Counted from the first letter of the stretch, positions 25,035 through 34,708 are shown. The stretch: DNA of 64,000 nt from Sulfuricurvum sp. (GCA_030693335.1 JAUYAU010000012.1:37299-101298); one strand, 5' to 3'. The notes: generated by a model from the letters alone, not told the origin. Numbers and translations are program-made.

Positions 25035-26256
25035 TTTGTTAATTGCTATTGTCATAATGTCATTACTTTTTTTACGTCATATTAATGTATATAAAGATCG
25101 CAATAAAATAAATTACACACCTATCGTTATTGGCATTGGGATGATTATGGGTTTGCTTCATTTTGTTATGATGGCAGATAGTGAAGGGTGGCTACTTGCT
25201 CTTCGTGAATCACTGCTTACGGTAATTGTAGGGGTTATTTTATCTGCCATTATGAGTGTTATGAGCCAAACCCAGCAAGCATCCAATCATCATGAAGACA
25301 ATATGCGTATTCAAAATATGGATGATGAAGTGAGGGAGCTTAAAGCCCTTTTTAGTTCTCTGCATGGACAGATGGGGCAAGTTACCCAGATGGAAGACTC
25401 CACGCAAGTACAACTTAAAAGTTTGTTTAAAGAGGAAATTGACGCACTTAACATTATTCAAAATAATCAAAAACTTTTTATTCAAAAGATCGAATCAATT
25501 TTGACAAAACAACAAGTTGCTATGGAAAAATTTGAAGAGTTTACATTAAATGAACTGCCAAGTTTGGATAATGTTGTTCATCGTCACATCGATCTTTTAC
25601 GTATTTCTGAACAAGACCATTTCAACCAGCTAAAAAATGCGGCAAAAATTTCATCTGAGGATAAAAAAGAGGTTAATGAAGAATTGATGCAGATTAAATC
25701 TCTTCTCCAAAAGCTCCAAAAATCTCAATCAATGGAATCTGTGATTATGCATCTCGAAGAAGAGTTTTCGCGTATAATCCATGATTTTTCACGTAATATC
25801 CAGACCATTGGTGCAAAAAGTGAAAGCATAGTAACTACATTATTGGAAAATGAAAAAATCCTTATAGGATCGAGAGAGCAAAGTGAGCTGATAATGCAAC
25901 AAATGGTTCTTTCCTCCAACCACATGCGTGAAATGAGTCAAAACAGCAAAGAACTCAATGAATCCATTAAGCCCCTGGGACATCTTTTCAGTGCGGCTGA
26001 ATTACTGCATAAAGAGTTTATAATGGCAAAAAGCAAGCTCACAGAGTTGATCGTAACTCTTGAGGGGTATGAAAAGCAAGAACACCGTGAGATGCGTGAA
26101 CATCTGGAAAATGTTGCCAATGAAGCAATCGCACAAATGCAGCTTTTTACGCAAATGCTTAGCCAGCAAGATCAACCTCATCAGCATGTTTCACCCAAGG
26201 AAGTATTGGATTTAACGCATAAAGTAAAACTGCACCAAAGCTACACCTCTGAATGA
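25021..26256 (+). CDS. Membrane-anchored coiled-coil protein, unrecognised
   Basis: A 411-residue protein with three hydrophobic segments in the first 80 residues and then a long Glu/Gln/Lys-rich region with heptad character to the end. The ATG at 25021 has GAGGAGA seven bases upstream; a GTG three bases earlier is possible. No catalytic motif is visible. The architecture (small membrane domain plus long cytoplasmic coiled coil) could suit a scaffold, an RmuC-like or a motor-linked protein. Overlaps the HAD gene by 14 nt. Confidence 0.6.
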   Translation: MLQIDLLIAIVIMSLLFLRHINVYKDRNKINYTPIVIGIGMIMGLLHFVMMADSEGWLLALRESLLTVIVGVILSAIMSVMSQTQQASNHHEDNMRIQNMDDEVRELKALFSSLHGQMGQVTQMEDSTQVQLKSLFKEEIDALNIIQNNQKLFIQKIESILTKQQVAMEKFEEFTLNELPSLDNVVHRHIDLLRISEQDHFNQLKNAAKISSEDKKEVNEELMQIKSLLQKLQKSQSMESVIMHLEEEFSRIIHDFSRNIQTIGAKSESIVTTLLENEKILIGSREQSELIMQQMVLSSNHMREMSQNSKELNESIKPLGHLFSAAELLHKEFIMAKSKLTELIVTLEGYEKQEHREMREHLENVANEAIAQMQLFTQMLSQQDQPHQHVSPKEVLDLTHKVKLHQSYTSE

Positions 26257-26285
26257 GGGATGTTTAGATAAAATATCAAAAAAAT

Positions 26286-27008
26286 ATGGAAACGCTAATG
26301 ATAGAATTTTATGAATTTACGGATGAAGAGGGACAGGAGGCTCGTTGTGAAGTTGATCTGGCATTGTTTGATGATGCGCCACAAGCCCAAAAACCTTATT
26401 TATTATGGCTCTTTGTAAAAAACAGCGATCCTTTGGATGTTCATTTTATTGCTTTTCGTGATGATTTGATTGAGACATTAAAAACACAACTTGACGCCTC
26501 TTATGCAGGTACTGTTGCAAAAGACGGATGGTGTGAGCTTTACTTTTATGCACCGTCACCTAAAATATTTGAAAATTTAGCTGCTCAAGTAATGGGACGG
26601 CATCAATCCTATGCCTATGAACGCTCAACTGCAAGAGACGGTAAATGGGAAATGTATCTTGAACGTCTTTATCCGGATCCTTATATTGCATTGACCATTC
26701 AAAATCGGCATACCGTTGAGGCACTCCTAGAAGCCGGGGATGATCTAAGCCTTGAACGAGAAGTGGAGCATTATTGTTATTTTCAAACTAAAAGTGCCCT
26801 TGAGCGTTTTTTACAATCTTTGCGTTCTTATGGTTTTAACCTCAAAGAGTACATAGAGGATAATGACAGTGACCATACCTATGGTGCAATTGTGGTTAAA
26901 ACGGAGTCTATCTCACCTGAGAAGGTCAAAGAAACGACCTTAATGCTGTACGATGCGGTATTGCAAGAACATGGCCATTATGAAGGGTGGAGCACGGTAT
27001 TAGGGTGA
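26286..27008 (+). CDS. DUF695-RraB fusion protein
   Basis: A 240-residue soluble protein. Residues 1-130 look like DUF695 (FYEFTDEEGQEARCEVDLALFDDAP, then the ARDGKWEMYLERLYPD end) and residues 140-240 like RraB (LEREVEHYCYFQTKSALERFLQSLRSYGF). RraB inhibits RNase E in gammaproteobacteria; Campylobacterota are not known to have RNase E, and this window carries rny. A second in-frame ATG at 26298 with GGAA upstream could be the true start. Function unknown here. Confidence 0.72.
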   Translation: METLMIEFYEFTDEEGQEARCEVDLALFDDAPQAQKPYLLWLFVKNSDPLDVHFIAFRDDLIETLKTQLDASYAGTVAKDGWCELYFYAPSPKIFENLAAQVMGRHQSYAYERSTARDGKWEMYLERLYPDPYIALTIQNRHTVEALLEAGDDLSLEREVEHYCYFQTKSALERFLQSLRSYGFNLKEYIEDNDSDHTYGAIVVKTESISPEKVKETTLMLYDAVLQEHGHYEGWSTVLG

Positions 27009-28840
27009 AAACTTCCCTTTGGAAGCATAAGGGGGCTATCCCTTATCTACTCGCTCTTTTTCTCAATGCCTTTACCGATTTGGGGCATAAAATTATCATT
27101 CAAAACACTGTGTTTAAAATCTATGACGGCCATGAACAAATCGTTCTGACCTCCATTTTAAATGCTCTTATCCTCTTACCCTTTATTTTTTTACTGACTC
27201 CCGCAGGTTATATCTCACAACGCTTTTCTAAAGCTCAAGTTATGCAATACGGAGCATTTGCCGCGATTGTAATTACTTTCGGGATTACACTTTCGTATTA
27301 TCAAGGTTGGTTTTGGTGTGCTTTTGCTTTAACGTTTATGCTTGCTGCGCAAAGTGCTCTGTATTCTCCTGCAAAATACGGATACATCACTGAACTGGTC
27401 AGTGTTGACCGCATCAGCGGATTAAATGCCGTTGTGCAATCTGTCACAACGGTTGCGATACTTTCTGGGATTATGGTTTATACCTTCTTTTTTGAAACAT
27501 CACTGAGGGAACATTACGAGACTCAATCCGATATATTGCAACAAATTGCCCCATTGGGGTGGCTGTTGGTAGCAGGATCTGCGGTTGAGTACCTTTTGAC
27601 GCTTCGTTTAATGCATAAATACCCAGTTGGCTCACAGCCATTTGATCTTAAACGTTATCTAAGTGGCTCGTATTTTCGCCAAAACTGGAACTCTATACGC
27701 AGTAATAAAAATATTTTTGAGGCTATCATATTGTTATCCCTCTTTTGGTCAATATCCCAAGTGATTTTATCAACATTTGGGGCATACGCGAAATCAACAC
27801 TGCATGAGGAAAATACCATTGTCGTACAAGGGCTTATGGCATTGGCTGCTTTTGGGATTATCCTAGGTTCTTTTTTCGCATCGAATATTAGTAAATATTA
27901 CCTTCACCGCGGTTTGATCCCGTTGGGCTCGATGATCTTGACTCTGTCTCTATTTGCCCTTCCGTTGACACACTCTTTAATCCTCATTGGCGTGATCTTT
28001 TTTATTTTCGGTATTGGGGGAGCTATGATGATTGTTTCACTTAATGCCCTCATCCAATCTCATGCTGGGCAAAAAGAACTTGGATTCATCCTTGCGGGAA
28101 ATAACTGGGTGCAAAACGTATTCATGACCGCTTTTCTCTCTTTCACAACATTCTTTGCGATGATGGGGTATGAAAGTATTCCTATTTTTTGGATGATGTT
28201 TGTTATCTCTTTGATGAGTACTATTTGGCTAATCCTACGATATGGAGATTATCTTTTATGGCTGTTTTTTGAAAATATGCTTGCCATGCGTTATGACATC
28301 ATCCCCATAGGACTCCATCATATTCCAAGAGATGGTTCCGTGTTATTGCTAGGAAATCATATCAGTTGGATTGATTGGGTTTTGGTGCAGATTGGCGTTG
28401 AACGGCGTATCGGATACATGATGGAACGTTCAATCTATGACAAAAAGCTCATACGTCCGATCATGAAACTGGGGCGCGTTATCCCTGTCTCATCCACCGC
28501 CGCCAAAGATGCCTTTCGATCTGCAAAGAAACGCCTCAATAATGATGAAATTATCGGAGTATTTCCAGAAGGCGGCATAAGTCATGATGGAGAAATAGGG
28601 AAGATATACCCAGGATTTCAAATCATCGCTCAAGGTATCGAAGGGGTTATCATCCCTTTTTACATTGATGGTATGTACGGCAGTATTTTTTCACGTGCTT
28701 CAAAACGCCATATACCTATGACTCATTGGCTGCGTCGCCGTGTACGGATCATCTATGGTTCGCCCTTGAGTATTGACAGTGATGCAAAAACACTTCATGA
28801 AGCAATTATTCAATTAAAGGAAACCTATGGCTCTCAATAA
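27005..28840 (+). CDS. MFS transporter fused to 1-acylglycerol-phosphate acyltransferase (LplT-PlsC-like)
   Basis: A 611-residue fusion. Residues 1-400 form a twelve-segment MFS domain like the lysophospholipid flippase LplT. Residues about 425-605 form a PlsC-type acyltransferase with NHISWID (the H-x4-D motif) and FPEGGIS. The acyl-ACP synthetase part present in Aas fusions is missing. It should import and re-acylate lysophospholipids at the inner membrane. The GTG at 27005 overlaps the previous stop as GTGA; a GTG six codons upstream is an alternative. Confidence 0.85.
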   Translation: MKTSLWKHKGAIPYLLALFLNAFTDLGHKIIIQNTVFKIYDGHEQIVLTSILNALILLPFIFLLTPAGYISQRFSKAQVMQYGAFAAIVITFGITLSYYQGWFWCAFALTFMLAAQSALYSPAKYGYITELVSVDRISGLNAVVQSVTTVAILSGIMVYTFFFETSLREHYETQSDILQQIAPLGWLLVAGSAVEYLLTLRLMHKYPVGSQPFDLKRYLSGSYFRQNWNSIRSNKNIFEAIILLSLFWSISQVILSTFGAYAKSTLHEENTIVVQGLMALAAFGIILGSFFASNISKYYLHRGLIPLGSMILTLSLFALPLTHSLILIGVIFFIFGIGGAMMIVSLNALIQSHAGQKELGFILAGNNWVQNVFMTAFLSFTTFFAMMGYESIPIFWMMFVISLMSTIWLILRYGDYLLWLFFENMLAMRYDIIPIGLHHIPRDGSVLLLGNHISWIDWVLVQIGVERRIGYMMERSIYDKKLIRPIMKLGRVIPVSSTAAKDAFRSAKKRLNNDEIIGVFPEGGISHDGEIGKIYPGFQIIAQGIEGVIIPFYIDGMYGSIFSRASKRHIPMTHWLRRRVRIIYGSPLSIDSDAKTLHEAIIQLKETYGSQ

Positions 28841-29207
28841 ACCAAAATACACTTTGTTCAAAAATACCCGCTATGCGCTTGTGGGGTTGGTGGAAGTAAC
28901 GCGAAATGAACCCTCGTTTCGGTTGCAAATTGTCTTGTTTAGCTGTGGGATGATTACCGCTTGGCTCTTACCGATTGCTTTTCATTACCAAGCCATTTTG
29001 GCTGTCTCTCTCTTCATTCCCGTTATGGCAGAAATAACGAACAGTGCGATTGAACGAACGGTGGATTTGGTCACATTGGATCATCATGAATTGGCTAAAC
29101 GTGCTAAGGATGCAGGTGCGGCCTTGGTATTTGTCTCGCTTGCAATGCTGGGCTTTATATGGATGGTGACTTTAGTAGCAGCGTATGGGTGTGTAACACT
29201 ATCGTAA
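28827..29207 (+). CDS. dgkA: Diacylglycerol kinase
   Basis: A 126-residue membrane enzyme with three hydrophobic helices that phosphorylates diacylglycerol to phosphatidate. The family motif runs from AEITNSAIERTVD to AKDAGAALVF. It overlaps the acyltransferase fusion by 14 nt and shares its phospholipid-recycling theme. AAGGAAACC precedes the ATG. Confidence 0.93.
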   Translation: MALNKPKYTLFKNTRYALVGLVEVTRNEPSFRLQIVLFSCGMITAWLLPIAFHYQAILAVSLFIPVMAEITNSAIERTVDLVTLDHHELAKRAKDAGAALVFVSLAMLGFIWMVTLVAAYGCVTLS

Positions 29208-29219
29208 GAGAGGTTAGAC

Positions 29220-29225
29220 TATAAT
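29220..29225 (+). promoter_or_regulatory. -10 element (TATAAT) for carboxynorspermidine synthase gene
   Basis: TATAAT lies about 33 nt upstream of the start codon, with GAGGAG as ribosome site in between. No clear -35. Confidence 0.5.
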
Positions 29226-29258
29226 TACCCACTTTTATTATGATTTGAGGAGTTTTTT

Positions 29259-30443
29259 ATGGCAACAGTATTGATTATCGGAGCAGGCGGAGTGGGGCGC
29301 GTTGTAGCGCACAAATGTGTCATGAACGCAAATACGTTTGACCGTATCATCTTGGCAAGCCGTACACTAAAGCGCTGTGAAGAGATTCAAAGCGAATTGC
29401 CAAAAGGCGCCATTGAGATCGCAACCGTTGATGCGGACAATACCCAAGAGGTGATTGATCTTATCAAACGTGTGAATGCCGATATCCTTATCAATGTGGC
29501 GCTTCCGTATCAAGACCTCACCATCATGGATGCGTGTATTGCGACGAATACGCCGTACTTGGATACCGCTAACTACGAGCATCCTGATGAAGCAAAATTT
29601 GAATATAAACTTCAATGGGAAAAAGATCAAGCATTTAAAGATGCAGGAATCATGGGACTATTGGGCAGCGGATTTGATCCGGGTGCCACCAATGTCTTTT
29701 GTGCCTATGCGCAAAAACACTATTTTGATGAGATACATACGATTGATATTTTGGATTGTAATGCGGGTGACCATGGTTATGCCTTCGCAACCAATTTCAA
29801 CCCTGAGATTAACCTGCGTGAAGTAAGTGCAAAAGGACGTTATTGGGAAAATGGCACATGGATAGAGACGGAGCCTATGGAGATTATGCAAGTGTGGGAC
29901 TATCCCGAAGTGGGTCCAAAAGACAGCTATTTGCTTTATCATGAAGAGATGGAATCACTGGTCAAGCATATCAAAGGACTTAAACGTATCCGTTTCTTTA
30001 TGACGTTTGGTCAAAGCTACCTCACCCATATGAAATGTTTAGAAAATGTCGGGATGTTGGGAATCAAAGAAGTAGAGCACAAAGGAATGAAAATCGTTCC
30101 GATGGAGTTTTTGAAAACCTTATTGCCAGATCCGGCATCATTGGGTCCTCGTACCAAAGGTAAAACCAATATCGGAATCGTGGCAGAGGGCCTAAAGGAC
30201 GGTAAAAAACGTAAAATTTATATTTACCAAGTCAAAGACCACGAAGAGTGTTATGCTGAAGTCAAAGCACAAGGAGTATCCTATACTACAGGTGTTCCTG
30301 CGGTTATCGGTGCGAAGCTGATGGTTGAGGGAAAATGGAGCGGGAAGGGCGTATTCAATATGGAACAGCTTGACCCTGATTTCTTTATGGAAGAGATGAA
30401 CACTCAAGGCTTGCCATGGAATGTTCGTGAGCTGGAGTGCTAG
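29259..30443 (+). CDS. Carboxy(nor)spermidine dehydrogenase (saccharopine dehydrogenase family)
   Basis: A 394-residue NAD(P)-dependent enzyme. The Rossmann motif IIGAGGVGRVVAHK lies at 5-18 and the family signature LLGSGFDPGATNVF near 135. Members condense a diamine with aspartate semialdehyde to give carboxynorspermidine or carboxyspermidine. The decarboxylase for the next step (nspC) lies at 33546-34691, supporting this role over lysine degradation. Gut Campylobacter relatives make spermidine by this route. Confidence 0.88.
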   Translation: MATVLIIGAGGVGRVVAHKCVMNANTFDRIILASRTLKRCEEIQSELPKGAIEIATVDADNTQEVIDLIKRVNADILINVALPYQDLTIMDACIATNTPYLDTANYEHPDEAKFEYKLQWEKDQAFKDAGIMGLLGSGFDPGATNVFCAYAQKHYFDEIHTIDILDCNAGDHGYAFATNFNPEINLREVSAKGRYWENGTWIETEPMEIMQVWDYPEVGPKDSYLLYHEEMESLVKHIKGLKRIRFFMTFGQSYLTHMKCLENVGMLGIKEVEHKGMKIVPMEFLKTLLPDPASLGPRTKGKTNIGIVAEGLKDGKKRKIYIYQVKDHEECYAEVKAQGVSYTTGVPAVIGAKLMVEGKWSGKGVFNMEQLDPDFFMEEMNTQGLPWNVRELEC

Positions 30444-30457
30444 AAGTTACTTCTAAC

Positions 30458-31684
30458 TCAAGCAGCCGTTATTTCAAAATCATTAGCCTTGCAATACAGT
30501 GTATATAATTGAGCAGGAGACAAATTAATCTTTGGTGCTAAATGCCCAATCATGCTTTGCAGCCTGTCTGTTTTTTCCAGCTTCTCAGTAATTGACAAAA
30601 ACTTTCCGAGATATCCTTCTCTGCTTAACAATGCATCTTTGATGGACTTGCTTAATTGAATTTTTGCGACTATGTCATGCATATCTACTTGTAAATAGGT
30701 ATCTATCAGGGAAAGACTACCCACTAAAAAAGCCTCATCACACAATTCCTGCTTACCATGCGCATTGACCAGTTCTCGCATCATATTGGCTCTAAAAGTA
30801 GCCGCATTAATAATTACATCTTGAAACAAACGTTCTTGTGAACCTCCATATAAAAACAATCCTAACCATGAACGTAAACGCGACGGTCCTAAAAGATTTA
30901 AAATTTGTTTTATGCTGGTTATATCATTTTTAAAGTTGTACTTGGATGAGTTGATATAGCGCAGTAAATTAAAAGTAAGCTCTGGATATAGGGAAAATTT
31001 TTGCGTTACGATGTTCATATCACTGGTTGTATAAAGAGTATTGATCAAATCCATTGCATTGGCTACAGATGGCTCAATCTTTTTGCCGGTTACAATGCTC
31101 GGTTTCTCAAAAAAATAACCTTGAAAAAGTTCAAATCCTGCCTCTCTACAGCGTTCAAAGACCTCTAAATCTTCAACTTTTTCAGCCAATAATTTGACAT
31201 TATGCGGCTTGAATTTTTCTGCTATTTTATCTATAGTACCTATATCTGTTGCTAATAAATCAATTTTTATAATATCAACAAAAGGAAAAAGAGCTTTAAA
31301 ATACTCTATATTTACATTATCACACGAAAAATCATCCAGAGCAAAGCGGTATCCAATATCATGGAGATGGCGTACTCGCTCAATAATGGCAACGGACATT
31401 TTAGTGTATTCTAAAATCTCGAAAACAAATTGTTCTTTAGGGACAGAGAAAATGGCATCGCTCAATAATGTATGATCATCAACATTGATATAACCTATTT
31501 TGTCTCCGATAATCGACGAAACACCGATGTTGTGTATCAAATTGATAATAACTCTGGTAGTAGCTTCCGTATCGTCTAAAAAAACAGCTTCCGTTGTCCC
31601 CTTACTGCGATAAAGGAGTTCATAGGCTACGCATTTGCCTTTGGAATCTAAGATAGGCTGTCTACCAATATACGTCTCTATCAT
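30458..31684 (-). CDS. EAL-HDOD (YuxH-type) signalling protein
   Basis: A 408-residue protein: EAL-like domain (YIGRQPILDSKGKCVAYELLYR) followed by HDOD. The EAL site reads ELL but FALDDF and IIKIDL are kept, so binding of c-di-GMP is conceivable while hydrolysis is doubtful. The HDOD half begins near 200 (LTFNLLRYINSSKYNF). It is the paralogue of the more degenerate protein at 16997-18235, with clear similarity along the whole length. Confidence 0.88.
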   Translation of the reverse strand: MIETYIGRQPILDSKGKCVAYELLYRSKGTTEAVFLDDTEATTRVIINLIHNIGVSSIIGDKIGYINVDDHTLLSDAIFSVPKEQFVFEILEYTKMSVAIIERVRHLHDIGYRFALDDFSCDNVNIEYFKALFPFVDIIKIDLLATDIGTIDKIAEKFKPHNVKLLAEKVEDLEVFERCREAGFELFQGYFFEKPSIVTGKKIEPSVANAMDLINTLYTTSDMNIVTQKFSLYPELTFNLLRYINSSKYNFKNDITSIKQILNLLGPSRLRSWLGLFLYGGSQERLFQDVIINAATFRANMMRELVNAHGKQELCDEAFLVGSLSLIDTYLQVDMHDIVAKIQLSKSIKDALLSREGYLGKFLSITEKLEKTDRLQSMIGHLAPKINLSPAQLYTLYCKANDFEITAA

Positions 31685-31758
31685 TTATTCTGCCTTCAAT
31701 ATCCAACTCAATAATAATGGTTGATTATAACAAATTGTTCTAATATGATCATTAATTC

Positions 31759-32568
31759 TCATAATTTTTCTTGGAAAAGCGCGCTCATATACCCCACAAC
31801 ACTTGAGGTATCACCATTGCTGTCTGCACTAGTGGAATAATCCAGCAGTATCCCTTCTAGTTCTTCTTTTTGAGCAGCCATGAGCATTGCTTGTACGGCA
31901 ACCGAACCACACATTTCACATCCATCGTTCAAAAGATCAACATCTCCTTGTGTGATAGCATCAATGCACATAGTATCGATTGCGTTTGCGTCTTCGATCG
32001 TATGAAAATGACTCAAATCAGTACTGATCACTATAGCATAACGTCGATTCTCGAGGATATAGTGGATAATGGGTTCAATGAGTTCAAAAGTGGTAAATCC
32101 ATAAACGAGTTCCACAACTTTGGCATTAGGTAAATAATGACGAATAAAAGGCATTTGCACCTCGGTACTGTGTTCTCTATGGGCTAATGGATAATGGGTA
32201 ATATCAAAATTATCTTTAAGATACTGACAAAGATCATTATCGATGGAAATATCTCCCAACGGCGTCTCAAACAGATCATTATTTCCAATGCTGATGCCTT
32301 GAAATTCAACATCATGTGATGGCCCGATGACCACTACAGCATCAACGGGAGAGCCGGATAAAACCCGATACGCCATATTTGCAGTGAACCCAGAAATGCT
32401 CCATTTTCCATGCGGCACGATAATGCCGTAAGTAACGAACATATCAATGCGCCAAATTATTTCTGGAGTTTCTTCTAGGGTATGATTGAAATGACGAATC
32501 ATTTCAATCAATGCTTGTGGATCGGATGGATAGAGGCTGTTTGAAAAGTGCATATCTCGTCGACTCAT
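31759..32568 (-). CDS. MEMO1-family protein (AmmeMemoRadiSam system B)
   Basis: A 269-residue protein with the Memo fold markers: IIVPHGKWSISGFTANMAY, VVVIGPSHDV, the REHSTEVQMPFIRHYLP stretch and ISTDLSHF. Memo proteins are related to extradiol dioxygenases and bind metal through His residues (here in PHGKW, GPSHD, REHS). Bacterial function is not known; the AMMECR1 and radical SAM partners are not adjacent. ATG at 32568 has GGAGGA upstream; a longer frame starts at 32601. Confidence 0.85.
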   Translation of the reverse strand: MSRRDMHFSNSLYPSDPQALIEMIRHFNHTLEETPEIIWRIDMFVTYGIIVPHGKWSISGFTANMAYRVLSGSPVDAVVVIGPSHDVEFQGISIGNNDLFETPLGDISIDNDLCQYLKDNFDITHYPLAHREHSTEVQMPFIRHYLPNAKVVELVYGFTTFELIEPIIHYILENRRYAIVISTDLSHFHTIEDANAIDTMCIDAITQGDVDLLNDGCEMCGSVAVQAMLMAAQKEELEGILLDYSTSADSNGDTSSVVGYMSALFQEKL

Positions 32569-32740
32569 TCCTATCCTCCAGAATTTGTAATATTTTAACA
32601 CAAATTATGATCTGATCGTATTATGGAACTGAATTTGCTGATAAATTAATAATTGTTTATAAAATACGCGTAAAAATAGGTTGAAATCCCAATTTTTACA
32701 CTACAATATGCCTGATTAATGAGATAGAGGACTTGAGAAA

Positions 32741-33496
32741 GTGAACAGAAGAACGTTTATGGCGCTTAGTGCATTTACTGCCACAAGTGCCCTTTGGGGC
32801 AGAATAGAAGAGATAGATTCTACAGTTACGAGCGGAAGTGCCGACAATACGGTTATGTCACTTCTTAAAAAACTCAACATTGTTCAAAATCATGTCGGTT
32901 ATGTTCAGTTTAACATTCTCAGTTTTGATGAACTGCTGAAAACTGCATCCAATTGCAAAATACCGCTTAGCAAAGAAGAAGTTGCTTTTGTCGAATCAAT
33001 TTTTTACGGAGATCCTAGGAAATACGGTTTTTTTGGTGAACGAACCGTACCGGAATTAACGGTAATGACCCCTAAAAAAGATGTTGTTTACATCAATAAA
33101 ACAGGGCACTTTTTGATGAAAGGTGCCGCTACGGAAAAATATGCACAAATCAAACGGCTCATTGGAAATGATCTTATCCTCACTTCAGGTGTTCGTCTGC
33201 CGGTCAAGCAACTCCATCTTTTTGTCAAAAAAATGGCCAATTCAGGGGGAAATCTTCGTTTAGCCTCTAACTCTATTGCACCTCCGGGTTTTACCTTTCA
33301 CAGTGTCGGAGATTTTGATATAGGAAAAGTTGGCTTGGGTCAATACAATTTCACCGAAAAATTCCAAGAGACGGATGTCTTTAAAAAGCTTTACGATGGT
33401 GGATACATAACGATTCGCTATACAGCCAACAATCTTTTCGGTGTCCGATTTGAGCCATGGCACATCAAAGTAACCGGCGGATTTGAAACCGCCTGA
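32741..33496 (+). CDS. M15-family D-Ala-D-Ala carboxypeptidase-like, exported
   Basis: A 251-residue protein starting at GTG. The N-terminus NRRTFMALSAFTATSALWG looks like a twin-arginine signal. The C-terminal half has the VanY/M15B zinc pattern: His and Asp in FTFHSVGDFDIG and His in RFEPWHIKV. It should trim peptidoglycan peptides in the periplasm. A TACAAT at about 32701-32706 is a likely -10. Confidence 0.8.
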   Translation: MNRRTFMALSAFTATSALWGRIEEIDSTVTSGSADNTVMSLLKKLNIVQNHVGYVQFNILSFDELLKTASNCKIPLSKEEVAFVESIFYGDPRKYGFFGERTVPELTVMTPKKDVVYINKTGHFLMKGAATEKYAQIKRLIGNDLILTSGVRLPVKQLHLFVKKMANSGGNLRLASNSIAPPGFTFHSVGDFDIGKVGLGQYNFTEKFQETDVFKKLYDGGYITIRYTANNLFGVRFEPWHIKVTGGFETA

Positions 33497-33545
33497 TACT
33501 CCTCTTTATGCTACAATCACGCCATTAAAACCCAAGGATTTTTGG

Positions 33546-34691
33546 ATGATACCAATTGATTTTTCTCAACTTACCCACACTCCCTGTTACATTTGTGAAG
33601 AAGCTCTTTTGGAGAGAAATTTGCAGCTATTAGAGCGTGTGCAAATACAATCAGGGGCAAAAGTCATTTTGGCACTCAAAGGTTTTGCCATGTGGTCAAC
33701 CTTTGGTCTTGTAGGAAAATATTTGCATGGGTGCACGGCCAGCGGCTTGCATGAAGCAAAACTTGCTCGTGAAAAGATGAACAAAGAAGTTCATACGTAT
33801 TCTCCTGCCTTTAAAGACGATGAGATTGAAGAGATCGCACGTATAAGCGATGACATTGTTTTTAACTCTCCTGCGCAATTTCACCGCTTTTATAATCGTG
33901 TAAAAGCCATAAAGCCCTCTATCTCTGTTTCTTTGCGTGTCAATCCCGAATATTCGTCCTCTCCCGTTGATTTGTACAACCCTTGCGGAATTTACAGCCG
34001 TTTGGGGACAACAATAGCCAATTTTGATCCATCACTTTTAGGTCAGCTCGATGGTCTGAATTTTCATGCCCTTTGTGAACAAAACGTCGATGCACTCGAG
34101 GGGGTATTGGAAGCATTTGAAGCCAAATTCGGTTCCTATATTGATGGATTAAAATACGTTAATTTTGGAGGAGGACATCACATCACGCGAAGTGACTATG
34201 ATGTGGATCGCCTCATAGAAGTGATTAAAGCGTTTAAAGCACGGCATAACAACATTGAGGTTTATCTCGAACCGGGTGAAGCCGTAGGATGGCAGACAGG
34301 GCCGCTGGTTGCTTGCGTACTTGATATCGTTCATAATGGTATGGACATTGCCATTCTCGATACCTCTGCGGAAGCGCATATGCCCGATACGCTTGCAATG
34401 CCTTATCGGGCAGAAGTTCGTGGGGCAGGGAAAGCGGGTGAAAAATCCTATACCTATCGTTTTGGAGGCAATACCTGCCTTGCAGGGGACGTTATGGGTG
34501 ATTATTCGTTTGATGAACCTCTGAAAATAGGGGATAAGATTATTTTTGAAGATCAGATTCACTATACCTTTGTCAAAAATACCACTTTCAATGGGATAAA
34601 ACTCCCTTCATTAGCCATCTGGACCAAAGAGGGAACACTCAACATCGTTCATGAATTTGGATACGAAGAATATAAAAATCGTCTTTCTTAA
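33546..34691 (+). CDS. nspC: Carboxynorspermidine/carboxyspermidine decarboxylase
   Basis: A 381-residue PLP enzyme of the alanine racemase-fold decarboxylase group. The PLP lysine lies in ILALKGF, the phosphate-binding region in YVNFGGGHH, with EPGEAVGWQ and the C-L-A-G-D active-site cysteine motif near the C-terminus. It produces spermidine or norspermidine. I start at ATG 33546 with AAGGAT upstream; a longer frame from 33483 overlaps the M15 gene. Confidence 0.92.
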   Translation: MIPIDFSQLTHTPCYICEEALLERNLQLLERVQIQSGAKVILALKGFAMWSTFGLVGKYLHGCTASGLHEAKLAREKMNKEVHTYSPAFKDDEIEEIARISDDIVFNSPAQFHRFYNRVKAIKPSISVSLRVNPEYSSSPVDLYNPCGIYSRLGTTIANFDPSLLGQLDGLNFHALCEQNVDALEGVLEAFEAKFGSYIDGLKYVNFGGGHHITRSDYDVDRLIEVIKAFKARHNNIEVYLEPGEAVGWQTGPLVACVLDIVHNGMDIAILDTSAEAHMPDTLAMPYRAEVRGAGKAGEKSYTYRFGGNTCLAGDVMGDYSFDEPLKIGDKIIFEDQIHYTFVKNTTFNGIKLPSLAIWTKEGTLNIVHEFGYEEYKNRLS

Positions 34692-34708
34692 TAAAAAATA
34701 GGTTTTAT

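Noticed and set aside
29259..30443. Saccharopine dehydrogenase of lysine metabolism
   Set aside because: The nearby nspC and the known Campylobacterota polyamine route favour carboxynorspermidine dehydrogenase.
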